Positions 8,700 through 14,987 of a DNA stretch of 26,102 nt are shown piece by piece. The position numbers were made by a program, and so were the translations under genes. How positions within the stretch are numbered: the stretch's first letter is position 1; the number at the start of each line of letters is the position of its first letter. The notes under the pieces were generated by a model, which made no database searches, was not told the DNA's origin, and saw nothing but the letters and a program-made list of their open reading frames with translations. This DNA comes from a virus, in IMG/VR virus record IMGVR_UViG_3300006224_000035, positions 1 to 26,102 of that record. One strand, 5' to 3'.

Positions 8700-10717
8700 T
8701 GTCTGACGACAAGGACTATCAAGATTACCTTGAGTATCAGGCATACATCAAGGCTCAGAAGCGTCCGACTGCCCCGACCCGGGTAGACCGGATGCCCCAG
8801 ATGGGGGCGGTAAGTGCCGAACAGGCCCGGGTAGGTTTGGCTGGTGTGCCGTCTCCTATCTTCGGTGTGGCGCAGAAAGCCACCGGGCTAGGGGAAGGTA
8901 TGAGGGTACTGCCCGAGGGCGCTACAGCGGCCGTCACGGGCGCTGGCAGGGCCGTCCAAGAGGCTATACAGGGCAAGCCCGAGGAAGCCCTGACGCCCGA
9001 CGAGAGGGCCATCAAGGGTGGCGTGAGTACGGCTGTCGAACTGGCGCTGCCCATCAAGGGAGCCTCGCTCGCTAAGGTAGGCAAGGTCGCCAAGACAATG
9101 CTAGCCTCTGGCACCGCAGGAGCCTTCGGCGCGGCATCGCACTTCGACCCGGACGTGGAGAAGGCTTGGGAGTCGAACCTCGGCCTAGCAGTCGGTACGG
9201 GGCTGGGCATCATCTTGGGCCCGCTCGCCATGCTACCGGCTGGCGTCAAGAACTGGGCCACGGAGATTCTGCGCTCCCCGCCCACTCCTACCACGGCGAA
9301 GCTCATGCGTGAGTTGCGCCAAAGCAACATCTGGAAGTCTGCCGAGAAGCGACTGACCCTCGGCCAGTCTACCGGCGACGTGCGGATCGAACAGCAGGAA
9401 GCCCGCGTGCAAGCGCGACGGGCCAACAGCGTCTACAACCAGCAAGTCGAAACGGCAGAGCGCAACTTCAACAAGGTGCTTGCTAAGGTGGGCGGCCCGA
9501 CCGAGCGTGCCCCAGCCGACTTGGCTGTGGAACTCCGCGAGGCTCTGAACAAGGACCGAATCGCCCGTGCCAATTTGCGGAACAGCAAGTATGGTGGGGC
9601 GATAGACGAAGCCGAAGCCATCGCGAAGCAGGATCCTGCCGACGCTATGGGCGTCAAGACAGACAACTTCGCTACTACCCTGCGGGACTACAAGGTGTCT
9701 CGTGAGCAGTGGCAAGTGCTGGCAGACTCGGCTCCCCCGAAGTATCGGCGGGCGGTCGAGGAAGCACTCGGGATGCTGGAGAAGAACGACGGCCGGATGC
9801 AGCTTGGGGATATGATGAAGGTCCATCAGGCTCTCAACACGATGCGTCGTGGTCTGACGCGTGCCGAGAAAAGCGGCTCGACCCTATCAGGACCGGCGGC
9901 GGACATGAACCGCATGGCCCGTGACCTACAGGACTCGCTCCAGCGCGACATGACTTACATGGATGACGTGGTGACGAAGGCGAAGGAAGCGTTCGTGAAC
10001 CAGCCCGTGCCCGAAGGCGTGCGGGGGTTCGACCTCCCGGGCGTCCAGTATCAGGCAGCGTGGGACAAGTTCCGAGCAGCCCGGGCGGACTTCGCGGAGT
10101 CCATTCGTAAGGAAAAGTTCATAGAGGCACAGGTCATCGAAAAGCAGTTCGGGTTCCAGCCCGACAAGCCGGACGAAGCGTTCCGTGTGCTGCTCACGGC
10201 CCCGAAGCAGGACCAGATCCGGATGATCGACACCCTGAGCAAGCACTTCCCTGACACCCTCCGCGACATCAAGGCGTGGAAGTTGCAGGACGCTATGGAG
10301 CGGGCCTTTCGCCAGCAGGCGGCGGGCACTCAGCACGTCTTGAAAGCGGACGCCATGATTAAGGAAATCGCGCTTGGCGAGAACGAAGTCGCTGGCCGGA
10401 TGATGTGGTCCCCAGAGGAAATGCAGGACATCAAATCCGGTATCGCCTACATGCGCTTGATCCAGTCTAGGTCTGCGCTCAAAGACGCGGGCATTGAGCC
10501 GCAGCGCCTCTTTATGGCGGGTATCTCGCAGTCGGCACCGTTCTTGGCTGGGGCAGCCTACAAGTTGAAGGCAAACCCCAAGCTGGAGAAGTGGTTTTTC
10601 ACGGCGAAGGGTCGTGAAATGCTGAAGGCACTGGCGACGGCTAACCCTAACACGCCTGCGTTCGCGGCAGCACTGGGGTATGCGTCGTCCTTGACAGCGG
10701 ACGAACTGGCCGAGTAG
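8699..10717 (+). CDS. Large internal virion (ejection) protein candidate
   Basis: This is a 672-residue product, the largest in the window. I take ATG 8699, which overlaps the previous stop (TGATG) and follows AGGGGA. The N-terminus (KDYQDYLEYQAYIKAQ) and the start of the previous protein's tail share the 'DYxxYLxYxAYxxAQ' style of ejection-protein termini. Residues ~110-200 contain Gly/Ala-rich hydrophobic segments (AVGTGLGIILGPLAMLPAG) able to cross a membrane. The phrase 'LTLGQSTGDVRIEQQEARVQ' near ~225 is frequent in phage ejection and polyvalent proteins. Long helices fill the rest. No lytic transglycosylase motif (as in T7 gp16) was seen. It would be the gp15/gp16 counterpart that helps DNA across the cell envelope. 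Confidence 0.6.
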   Translation: MSDDKDYQDYLEYQAYIKAQKRPTAPTRVDRMPQMGAVSAEQARVGLAGVPSPIFGVAQKATGLGEGMRVLPEGATAAVTGAGRAVQEAIQGKPEEALTPDERAIKGGVSTAVELALPIKGASLAKVGKVAKTMLASGTAGAFGAASHFDPDVEKAWESNLGLAVGTGLGIILGPLAMLPAGVKNWATEILRSPPTPTTAKLMRELRQSNIWKSAEKRLTLGQSTGDVRIEQQEARVQARRANSVYNQQVETAERNFNKVLAKVGGPTERAPADLAVELREALNKDRIARANLRNSKYGGAIDEAEAIAKQDPADAMGVKTDNFATTLRDYKVSREQWQVLADSAPPKYRRAVEEALGMLEKNDGRMQLGDMMKVHQALNTMRRGLTRAEKSGSTLSGPAADMNRMARDLQDSLQRDMTYMDDVVTKAKEAFVNQPVPEGVRGFDLPGVQYQAAWDKFRAARADFAESIRKEKFIEAQVIEKQFGFQPDKPDEAFRVLLTAPKQDQIRMIDTLSKHFPDTLRDIKAWKLQDAMERAFRQQAAGTQHVLKADAMIKEIALGENEVAGRMMWSPEEMQDIKSGIAYMRLIQSRSALKDAGIEPQRLFMAGISQSAPFLAGAAYKLKANPKLEKWFFTAKGREMLKALATANPNTPAFAAALGYASSLTADELAE

Positions 10718-10746
10718 ACTTCACCTATCGTTCGCGGAGGGCACCA

Positions 10747-11208
10747 ATGGATCTAGCACGAGTACGGGCACTCCTGTCTCACCATGAGGGCAGGGTCAGG
10801 CACGTCTACAAGGACTCTCTTGGCTTCGACACCATCGGTGTTGGGCACCTTGTAGACAAGAGCAAGGGTGGTGGGCTTCCCGAGTCCATCATCGACGCTC
10901 TCCTGAATCACGACATGGGCGAGGCGTGGCACGCCTTGCAAGCAGCGCAGCCGTGGGTCGTGCGTCTTGACGACGTGAGGCAGGCTGTTCTGCTGGACAT
11001 GGCTTTCAATCTGGGACCAGAGCCGTTCGACCACGACGGCATCAAAGACTGGCCCATGTTCATTAAGCAAGTAGAGACTGGACGGTACGCCGAGGCGGCT
11101 GCGAATATGCGCTCGACGCTGTGGGCCAAGCAAGTTGGCAAGCGGGCAGAGCGACTGGCTTCGATGATGGAGTCAGGCAAGTGGCCCTCGGACGTGCCCA
11201 ATGTCTAA
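10747..11208 (+). CDS. Endolysin, T4-type lysozyme (glycoside hydrolase family 24)
   Basis: This is a 153-residue product of usual length for the family. The N-terminal catalytic region has Glu14 in 'SHHEGRVRHVYKD', Asp23 at the end of that phrase and Thr29 in 'GFDTIGVGH', matching the Glu11-Asp20-Thr26 triad of T4 lysozyme. The enzyme hydrolyses the N-acetylmuramic acid to N-acetylglucosamine bond of peptidoglycan. There is no signal peptide or signal-anchor, so it should need a holin to reach the wall; the only good holin candidate is the isolated gene at 12966-13385. GGAGG lies seven to eight bases before the ATG. The last 8 bases overlap the metallopeptidase gene. Confidence 0.95.
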   Translation: MDLARVRALLSHHEGRVRHVYKDSLGFDTIGVGHLVDKSKGGGLPESIIDALLNHDMGEAWHALQAAQPWVVRLDDVRQAVLLDMAFNLGPEPFDHDGIKDWPMFIKQVETGRYAEAAANMRSTLWAKQVGKRAERLASMMESGKWPSDVPNV

Positions 11209-11722
11209 GAGCCCAGCTTACGATCCGCAGCGGCAAGAAGTCTACCGGATGGAGAAGAAGGGCCTGTTCGGTCTGAACAGGACTCGTCTTACCCGGGCAG
11301 AGCATCGTCACCTGCTGTCCCTCGGGTGCGCCAAGTTCGGCATCAAGCCCCCTCGCTTGCTGTACAAGCCCGGGAAAGCGTGGGCCGGGTTATACGTGAG
11401 TGCCCCGGTGCCTAGTATAACGATGTCCACGACGTATGTAGGCGGGCTCTCCGCCATGACGTTGCTTCATGAACTAGCGCACCACATCGTCTACTGCTGC
11501 GACCTCACAGACAGGCTTGCCCCGCATGGCCCGGAGTTCGTGGGCGTGTATGGCGACCTGATGGAGTGCATGGGGTTCATCCCGTTCGGCTCGTGGGAAC
11601 TTCTCACGGAGCAGTTTCGTATCGCCCGCTTTGATACCGGCCTCATGACTCCAGCACAAGTCATGGACGCCATAAAAAAGAGGGCAGCCGAAGCTGCCCC
11701 AAAGTCTCCCCCCAAAAGCTAG
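11201..11722 (+). CDS. Zinc metallopeptidase-like protein (HExxH) next to endolysin
   Basis: This is a 173-residue product. A gluzincin/SprT-like core is seen: His90-Glu91-Leu-Ala-His94 in 'LLHELAHHIVY', with a likely third ligand at His109 in 'APHGPEF'. This resembles small phage and actinobacterial putative metallohydrolases with 'HELAHH...HGPEF'. There is no signal peptide and no known substrate-binding domain. It overlaps the lysozyme gene by 8 bases, so the two should be co-translated late. Possible roles are cutting peptide cross-links of the wall or processing a protein, but neither is shown. The Lys/Pro/Ala-rich tail is encoded over an intrinsic terminator that serves the opposite strand. 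Confidence 0.75.
   Translation: MSKSPAYDPQRQEVYRMEKKGLFGLNRTRLTRAEHRHLLSLGCAKFGIKPPRLLYKPGKAWAGLYVSAPVPSITMSTTYVGGLSAMTLLHELAHHIVYCCDLTDRLAPHGPEFVGVYGDLMECMGFIPFGSWELLTEQFRIARFDTGLMTPAQVMDAIKKRAAEAAPKSPPKS
11674..11699 (-). terminator. Intrinsic terminator of the leftward operon, inside the metallopeptidase gene
   Basis: Read leftward, a perfect 7-bp stem GGGCAGC/GCTGCCC closes a UUCG loop (the stem arms lie at 11693-11699 and 11682-11688). It is followed by TC and six T residues (11674-11679). UUCG-capped stems with a T run are classic rho-independent terminators. Read rightward, the hairpin is preceded by A residues and followed by CAAAGTC, so it should not stop rightward transcription. 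It lies 25-50 bases past the last leftward stop codon (11724-11726), within the coding sequence of the convergent metallopeptidase. Confidence 0.85.
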
Positions 11723-11723
11723 A

Positions 11724-12101
11724 CTAGTCCTCTGCTGGTTCACCAGCCGTCTTGTAATCCGCAGTGTAGCGGTGCGCTACGACGATGCGTGCCGGGTACT
11801 TGTCAACAGGCAGCCTCGGGTACACAATCGTCTCGTCCTGCCACACGTACTTGCTGCGGTACTTGAGGCCAAGAGCCTGCTTGACGTGATCCCATAGGGT
11901 TGCCGGGTACGACGCCAGCAGCCGAGGCTCGGTGTTCTCGCCCAACAGCCTCAGATGAGTGCTGAGAGCCATTGCTTGCCGGTGAGCAAGGTACTCTATG
12001 CTTGTGTCTACCGCGCCTATGATGTCCCGCTCCATCAGGAGCCCCACCGTGTAGCGGTGGACCGTCAACCGGACTTCCTCAGTCTTGTACGCAGTATCCA
12101 T
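11724..12101 (-). CDS. Hypothetical protein, last gene of leftward operon
   Basis: This is a 125-residue product. ATG at 12101 overlaps the stop of the exonuclease gene (TGATG) and follows GGAGGCAAG, which fixes the start. The protein is soluble-looking, with mixed helix and strand (EEVRLTVHRYTVGLLMERD, then the AVDTSIEYLAHRQAMALST helix). The second half has 'YPATLWDHVKQALGLKYRSK', which could be a DNA-contacting basic helix, and the acidic end is GEPAED. No family is recognised. It ends one base from the convergent metallopeptidase stop. Confidence 0.7.
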   Translation of the reverse strand: MDTAYKTEEVRLTVHRYTVGLLMERDIIGAVDTSIEYLAHRQAMALSTHLRLLGENTEPRLLASYPATLWDHVKQALGLKYRSKYVWQDETIVYPRLPVDKYPARIVVAHRYTADYKTAGEPAED

Positions 12102-12862
12102 CACTTGCCTCCGATGAGAGTCATCACGTTCTTGTTGCCCTTGACCACGCTGTAGCGACCCCGCAGCCACGTCCCGCAGCCCTGACACTGGAACCGCTGA
12201 TAAGCCTGCGTCTTAGTCCTCACCAGCCCTCGGGCTTGGAGCTTATGCGAACCGCACGTCGGACACGACGGCTTCCCGCCATCCCCGTCAAACAGGGGAG
12301 TGTTGGGATGCGTGTCGATCCACGGCAGCAGAGCGTAGTACAGTTCCTCAAGGGTCTGGATGTCGCCCATGTTGTACTCGCGCATCTCGGACCACGCTTT
12401 GCGCTTGCCGTTCATGCAGTCGATCCACAACTCGTGGCCGCGATTGCTAACCTTGCGGGTCAGCTTGAGTTCCTTCGCAAGATGGTCCATCTTGTTTGAG
12501 GCGAACCGAAAGCGCCGCTTGGCTACCTTGAGCAAGTCGATGCTGTGATACGGAGCAGGCGGAGCGAGACGGTACTTGACGAACTCCCGATTGAGAGTAG
12601 GCAAATCGAACCGTTCCCCGTTATAGGTCAGCACCGCATCCGCCTCATCCAGCAGGACGTGCATAGCCTTGATGGTAGCCTTGTGCCCGTGGTGGAACTC
12701 GGAGCGGAACAGGGGCTTACCCTTCGATCCCAGCCAGCGTGCTGAGAAGCACATGACCCGGCCGGTGTCGATAATCTGGTTGATGCCGATGTTCTGCTTG
12801 AACAGCCCCCACGCGTGGGCTGTGATCGGCGCAGTCTCAATGTCAAGAGCAAGTGTTTTCAC
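12101..12862 (-). CDS. DEDD-type 3'-5' exonuclease (RNase H fold) with C-terminal zinc ribbon
   Basis: This is a 253-residue product from GTG 12862. The DEDDy motifs are present: Exo I Asp7-x-Glu9 in 'LALDIETAP', Exo II around Asn81/Asp86 in 'LTYNGERFDLPTLN', and Exo III Tyr163-x3-Asp167 in 'REYNMGDIQTLEELY'. Residues ~200-229 form a Cys4 zinc ribbon (Cys200-x2-Cys203 and Cys226-x2-Cys229), which would bind nucleic acid. The family is close to predicted phage PolB-like exonucleases. It would degrade or process DNA or RNA ends during replication or repair. The frame stays open upstream, but the first 35 codons shadow a tiny membrane ORF. The start codon overlaps that ORF's stop (GTGA). Confidence 0.85.
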   Translation of the reverse strand: MKTLALDIETAPITAHAWGLFKQNIGINQIIDTGRVMCFSARWLGSKGKPLFRSEFHHGHKATIKAMHVLLDEADAVLTYNGERFDLPTLNREFVKYRLAPPAPYHSIDLLKVAKRRFRFASNKMDHLAKELKLTRKVSNRGHELWIDCMNGKRKAWSEMREYNMGDIQTLEELYYALLPWIDTHPNTPLFDGDGGKPSCPTCGSHKLQARGLVRTKTQAYQRFQCQGCGTWLRGRYSVVKGNKNVMTLIGGK

Positions 12863-12951
12863 TGCACAGCGCCCGTGACTGCGAAGATCAAGGTGGCGGC
12901 GGCCCATGCCGTCAGCACCATCACGGCTAGGATTGTTAACGTAAACTTCAT
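12859..12951 (-). CDS. Candidate 30-residue membrane peptide
   Basis: This small frame starts at ATG 12951 and ends in a TGA that overlaps the exonuclease GTG start (GTGA), the same coupling used at many junctions here. The peptide begins MKFTLTILAVMVLTAWAAAT and continues LIFAVTGAVQ, almost wholly one membrane span. Against it, no Shine-Dalgarno site precedes the ATG, and the gene lies head-to-head with the rightward holin gene 14 bases away. If it is not a gene, this stretch is the leader between the leftward and rightward starts. The function is unknown. Confidence 0.4.
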   Translation of the reverse strand: MKFTLTILAVMVLTAWAAATLIFAVTGAVQ

Positions 12952-12965
12952 GATGGGAGACATAC

Positions 12966-13385
12966 ATGGCCCTCGCGATTATTGAGAAGATCCTCGGTGG
13001 CGTAGCAGCCCCCGTGGTGGACTATTTCAAGGTGCGTGCTGAGAACGCGTCCCGTGAACGCCTGCGGAAGATCGAACTGGACGATGCTATTCATCGCAGG
13101 AAGGTCAGCCTCGTTACCGAGGGACTGCACGCCGACATGAACTGGGAAGTCGAGCTAGCCAAACAGGCTGCCTCGTCGTGGAAGGATGAGTACACTCTCA
13201 TCGTCGTATCCATCCCAGCCATTCTAGCGTTTGTCCGCACGTCGTTCCTCGATGGTCCCGCAATCGTCTCGGCAGGGTTTGCTGCGCTGGGCAATACGCC
13301 CCTGTGGTATCAGACAGTGCTCATAAGCCTGTTCCTCGCCACGGTCGGCATCCGCTGGTGGAGACGGTCGCTCTCCGACACGTAA
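12966..13385 (+). CDS. Holin-like membrane protein, rightward gene inside leftward operon
   Basis: This is a 139-residue product. A charged N-terminal half (ERLRKIELDDAIHRRKV) is followed by two hydrophobic spans at ~76-92 (YTLIVVSIPAILAFV) and ~113-130 (LWYQTVLISLFLATVGI) and a basic end (RWWRRSLSDT). The layout, with 'SSWKDE' before the first span and 'GFAALGNTPLWYQ' before the second, resembles the phage proteins annotated as 3TM-type (GTA-like) holins. GGGAGA lies seven bases before ATG 12966. All adjoining genes face the other way. It is the most likely partner of the lysozyme at 10747 and would permeabilise the inner membrane. Its 3' 162 bases overlap a leftward frame, and a rightward terminator follows at 13725. 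Confidence 0.75.
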   Translation: MALAIIEKILGGVAAPVVDYFKVRAENASRERLRKIELDDAIHRRKVSLVTEGLHADMNWEVELAKQAASSWKDEYTLIVVSIPAILAFVRTSFLDGPAIVSAGFAALGNTPLWYQTVLISLFLATVGIRWWRRSLSDT

Positions 13386-13505
13386 GGCCGGATGGCGCTT
13401 CACGTACTGGCACTTCTTCTCGTGCCGTAGCAGGGCCCGCACGAAGGCGTCCGTCCATCCTCGGCGGGCCACTGCCTCAGCGCGTAGGATGTCCCTATCG
13501 CTCAC
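13224..13505 (-). CDS. Small hypothetical protein, convergently overlapping the holin gene
   Basis: This is a 93-residue product from GTG 13505, which overlaps the preceding stop by 11 bases. The first ~45 residues (SDRDILRAEAVARRGWTDAF, then VRALLRHEKK) have the 'RGWTxAxxRxLL' pattern seen in small phage proteins that often sit among accessory genes. The remainder is basic, low in hydrophobic order and encoded opposite the holin's membrane spans, so it may be a read-on tail after loss of an earlier stop. Function is unknown. The N-terminal half is the better-supported part. Confidence 0.5.
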   Translation of the reverse strand: MSDRDILRAEAVARRGWTDAFVRALLRHEKKCQYVKRHPALRVGERPSPPADADRGEEQAYEHCLIPQGRIAQRSKPCRDDCGTIEERRADKR

Positions 13506-13710
13506 TGGCCTGTGCCACGTCGGCGCGGTTGTAGACCTCTGCGGCCTCCTGCCGTGCCCTCTCCGTGCGCTCGGCCGCTTCCTGCTGCCCAAGCTGGACG
13601 CCCTGTATAGCCACGGTAAGGGACTGGATCTTGTCCATCAACTGCGCCTTCTGGGCCCACGCCTCAGTCAACTGCCTCTGGAGGCCCTCAACAGTATCCT
13701 TAGCACTCAC
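13495..13710 (-). CDS. Small coiled-coil protein
   Basis: This is a 71-residue product from GTG 13710, overlapping the upstream TGA as GTGA. A strong GGAGGAG lies a few bases before it. Nearly the whole protein is one predicted coiled coil (VEGLQRQLTEAWAQKAQLMD, continuing KIQSLTVAIQGVQLGQQEAAERTERARQEAAE). It resembles small phage coiled-coil proteins of unknown role. The rightward terminator at 13725 lies just upstream, on the opposite strand. Confidence 0.7.
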   Translation of the reverse strand: MSAKDTVEGLQRQLTEAWAQKAQLMDKIQSLTVAIQGVQLGQQEAAERTERARQEAAEVYNRADVAQASER

Positions 13711-13979
13711 TTCTTCTCCTCCTGCGGCCCCTTATAGGGGCCGTTTTCGTTTGTGACACCCTTCAACGCCTCTCGGTTCAGAATCGCTGACGCGAGAGAC
13801 AAGAAATACTGCGAGCAATTGCTCGACACTGACACAATAGGATGCTCGTCTTTGATCCGGAGGACGAACGCCAGCGTGTCGATCCTGTCCATGTTGGACA
13901 TCATCCAACGTATTTGCATTTCGGGAGTCAGCCGCGCAATCGTGTTGCCCAGCGGAGTCACCTTGTTGTCATCGGCCAA
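13707..13979 (-). CDS. Hypothetical protein, 90 residues
   Basis: ATG 13979 overlaps the preceding gene by 11 bases. The product is soluble (TIARLTPEMQIRWMMSNMDR) with a hydrophobic middle ('SQYFLSLASAILNREAL') and a polar, basic-acidic tail (GPYKGPQEEKK). The tail codons coincide with a rightward terminator hairpin on the other strand, which explains the 'NGPYKGP' phrase. No family is recognised. Its arrangement in a chain of overlapping small genes argues that it is translated. Confidence 0.6.
   Translation of the reverse strand: MADDNKVTPLGNTIARLTPEMQIRWMMSNMDRIDTLAFVLRIKDEHPIVSVSSNCSQYFLSLASAILNREALKGVTNENGPYKGPQEEKK
13725..13747 (+). terminator. Rightward intrinsic terminator downstream of the holin gene
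   Basis: The stem is CGGCCCC/GGGGCCG (13725-13731 and 13737-13743) with loop TTATA, followed by TTTT-C-G-TTT. The T-rich side faces right, so it should end rightward transcription. Read leftward, no T run follows; instead the AGGAGG of the next leftward gene follows. It lies about 340 bases past the holin stop and within the 3' end of a leftward gene. It is the only good rightward terminator seen between the structural genes and the right end of the window. Confidence 0.75.
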
Positions 13980-14130
13980 GTGCTGTCTCCAGTAGGTTAC
14001 GGGCTTCCTCGACCTGTTCCTCTAGGTGCCCCGCCACTACGTAGTCAGGATCCGTGTCCTCCATAGCGGCTAACTCGGACCAGCACCCCAACAGGGCCTC
14101 TAGGATCAGTTCCAGTTCGTCGTCACTCAT
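13969..14130 (-). CDS. Small acidic helical protein
   Basis: This is a 53-residue product. I choose ATG 14130 because it overlaps the upstream stop as ATGA; the frame is open further upstream but only as a shadow of the preceding membrane-protein gene. The peptide (SDDELELILEALLGCWSELA, then AMEDTDPDYVVAGHLEEQVEEARNLLE) is strongly acidic and helical, suggesting two amphipathic helices. Small acidic phage proteins can bind host proteins as inhibitors, but nothing specific supports that here. Confidence 0.6.
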   Translation of the reverse strand: MSDDELELILEALLGCWSELAAMEDTDPDYVVAGHLEEQVEEARNLLETALGR

Positions 14131-14402
14131 CGCAGCACCGTCCACACCAGCAGCCGCAGGGCCTCGCTGAACAGAAATAGAACAAGCATCCACATGAACG
14201 TGAAGCCTACGCGCCATAGCCACTTGATGACACGGTTCTTAGCCATAGTGTCAGCTTGCTTGCGCCGCCACTCAAGGCGGCAGACCATCCGCTGCTGTCT
14301 CATCGTCTCCACTTCATCAGCATAGCAAGGGTACTTCCCTTTGTCAATGATTGTCTGTAGAGAAGGCCGTAGGACGCAGACACCGAACGGGTTAATCGCC
14401 AT
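14127..14402 (-). CDS. Small membrane protein, 91 residues
   Basis: ATG 14402 overlaps the preceding gene by 11 bases. The N-terminal part is soluble with two Cys and a 'YADEVETMRQQRM' helix. A basic region (RRKQADTMAKNRVIKWLWRV) leads into one membrane span at ~65-88 (FTFMWMLVLFLFSEALRLLV). The positive residues before the span predict a cytoplasmic N-terminus. The stop overlaps the next start as ATGA. Function is unknown. Confidence 0.65.
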   Translation of the reverse strand: MAINPFGVCVLRPSLQTIIDKGKYPCYADEVETMRQQRMVCRLEWRRKQADTMAKNRVIKWLWRVGFTFMWMLVLFLFSEALRLLVWTVLR

Positions 14403-14664
14403 CGTTGACTCGCTGCACTAGGCGCGTGATGACATCCACAAGAGCGTCGATCCTGTCCTCCAGCTTGACATTCGTGCGCTGGAGTGCCCTCATATTGAAG
14501 TCGTAATCCTTCGCTCTGAGGCTGTCTGTGTCCTGCTTTACAAGTACATCGTTGTACTTCACCATCCACTTTTTCGCGTCCTCAGTAGCCTCGCGGGCCT
14601 TCTGGGTCACGGCCTCAAGTTGTTCGTTCAGCCGGTTAATTTCTTCCTGTTCGGCACTGTTCAT
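14392..14664 (-). CDS. Coiled-coil protein, 90 residues
   Basis: ATG 14664 overlaps the upstream stop as ATGA and is preferred to the TTG two codons earlier. The protein is charged and helical through most of its length (QEEINRLNEQLEAVTQKARE, continuing ATEDAKKWMVKYNDVLVK). It ends in a second helix (LEDRIDALVDVITRLVQRVN). A dimeric coiled coil is likely. No family or function is recognised. It lies between a nucleotide-metabolism-like gene and a membrane-protein gene. Confidence 0.65.
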   Translation of the reverse strand: MNSAEQEEINRLNEQLEAVTQKAREATEDAKKWMVKYNDVLVKQDTDSLRAKDYDFNMRALQRTNVKLEDRIDALVDVITRLVQRVNDGD

Positions 14665-14987
14665 GGACAATGGTCCTCGCCTAGAGAGTCAATGAAGTCC
14701 TGCTCTAGCTCCTTTTGGAGTAGGGCTAGAGCCCTCCACGCCACCTTAGCACTGTGGCGCATCCCGTCCTTGTCGAACGTGCCCCGCTCAATGAAGTGCC
14801 TGATGAGGGCGTCCGACTCATCGGTGGACTTGGAGCGGTCCCAGTGCAGGCGCTCCCCGGGATGGTGCTGGTCATTGCCAGCCTTGCTGACCCGCGCAAC
14901 CTCGGCCAGTGCATCGGGAAAGTAGTCCATGACCCCGGTAGCAATGGGATAATTCTTGCGATCTTTCGCATCCGTGGGCAAACTCAT
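14661..14987 (-). CDS. DUF5664 / dATP-dGTP diphosphohydrolase N-terminal-like protein
   Basis: This is a 108-residue product from ATG 14987 (ATGA overlap with the upstream stop). The sequence 'YPIATGVMDYFPDALAEVAR', then 'VSKAGNDQHHPGERLHWDRSKS' with Asp/Glu-rich and His-containing helices, and 'RHSAKVAWRALALLQKELE', matches a phage family whose members are often labelled DUF5664 or dATP/dGTP diphosphohydrolase N-terminal domain. Those resemble MazG-like all-helical nucleotide pyrophosphohydrolases. If active, it would alter the purine dNTP pool during replication. I rely on memory of the family, and the enzyme activity of this short form is not shown by the sequence. Confidence 0.65.
   Translation of the reverse strand: MSLPTDAKDRKNYPIATGVMDYFPDALAEVARVSKAGNDQHHPGERLHWDRSKSTDESDALIRHFIERGTFDKDGMRHSAKVAWRALALLQKELEQDFIDSLGEDHCP

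Noticed and set aside
11682-11699. Hairpin at 11.68 kb as a rightward terminator for the late operon
   Set aside because: On the rightward strand the A-rich tract lies before the stem and no T run follows, so it should only act leftward.
13304-13737. Rightward open frames covering 13304-13534 and 13489-13737
   Set aside because: They are antisense shadows of leftward small genes, lack ribosome sites and have low-complexity Leu/Pro/Arg composition typical of reading the wrong strand of GC-rich genes.
13809-13823. Palindrome GAGCAATTGCTC-type stem near 13.81 kb
   Set aside because: It lies within coding sequence, has no proper T run on either strand, and shows no second copy, so a terminator or operator call is not supported.
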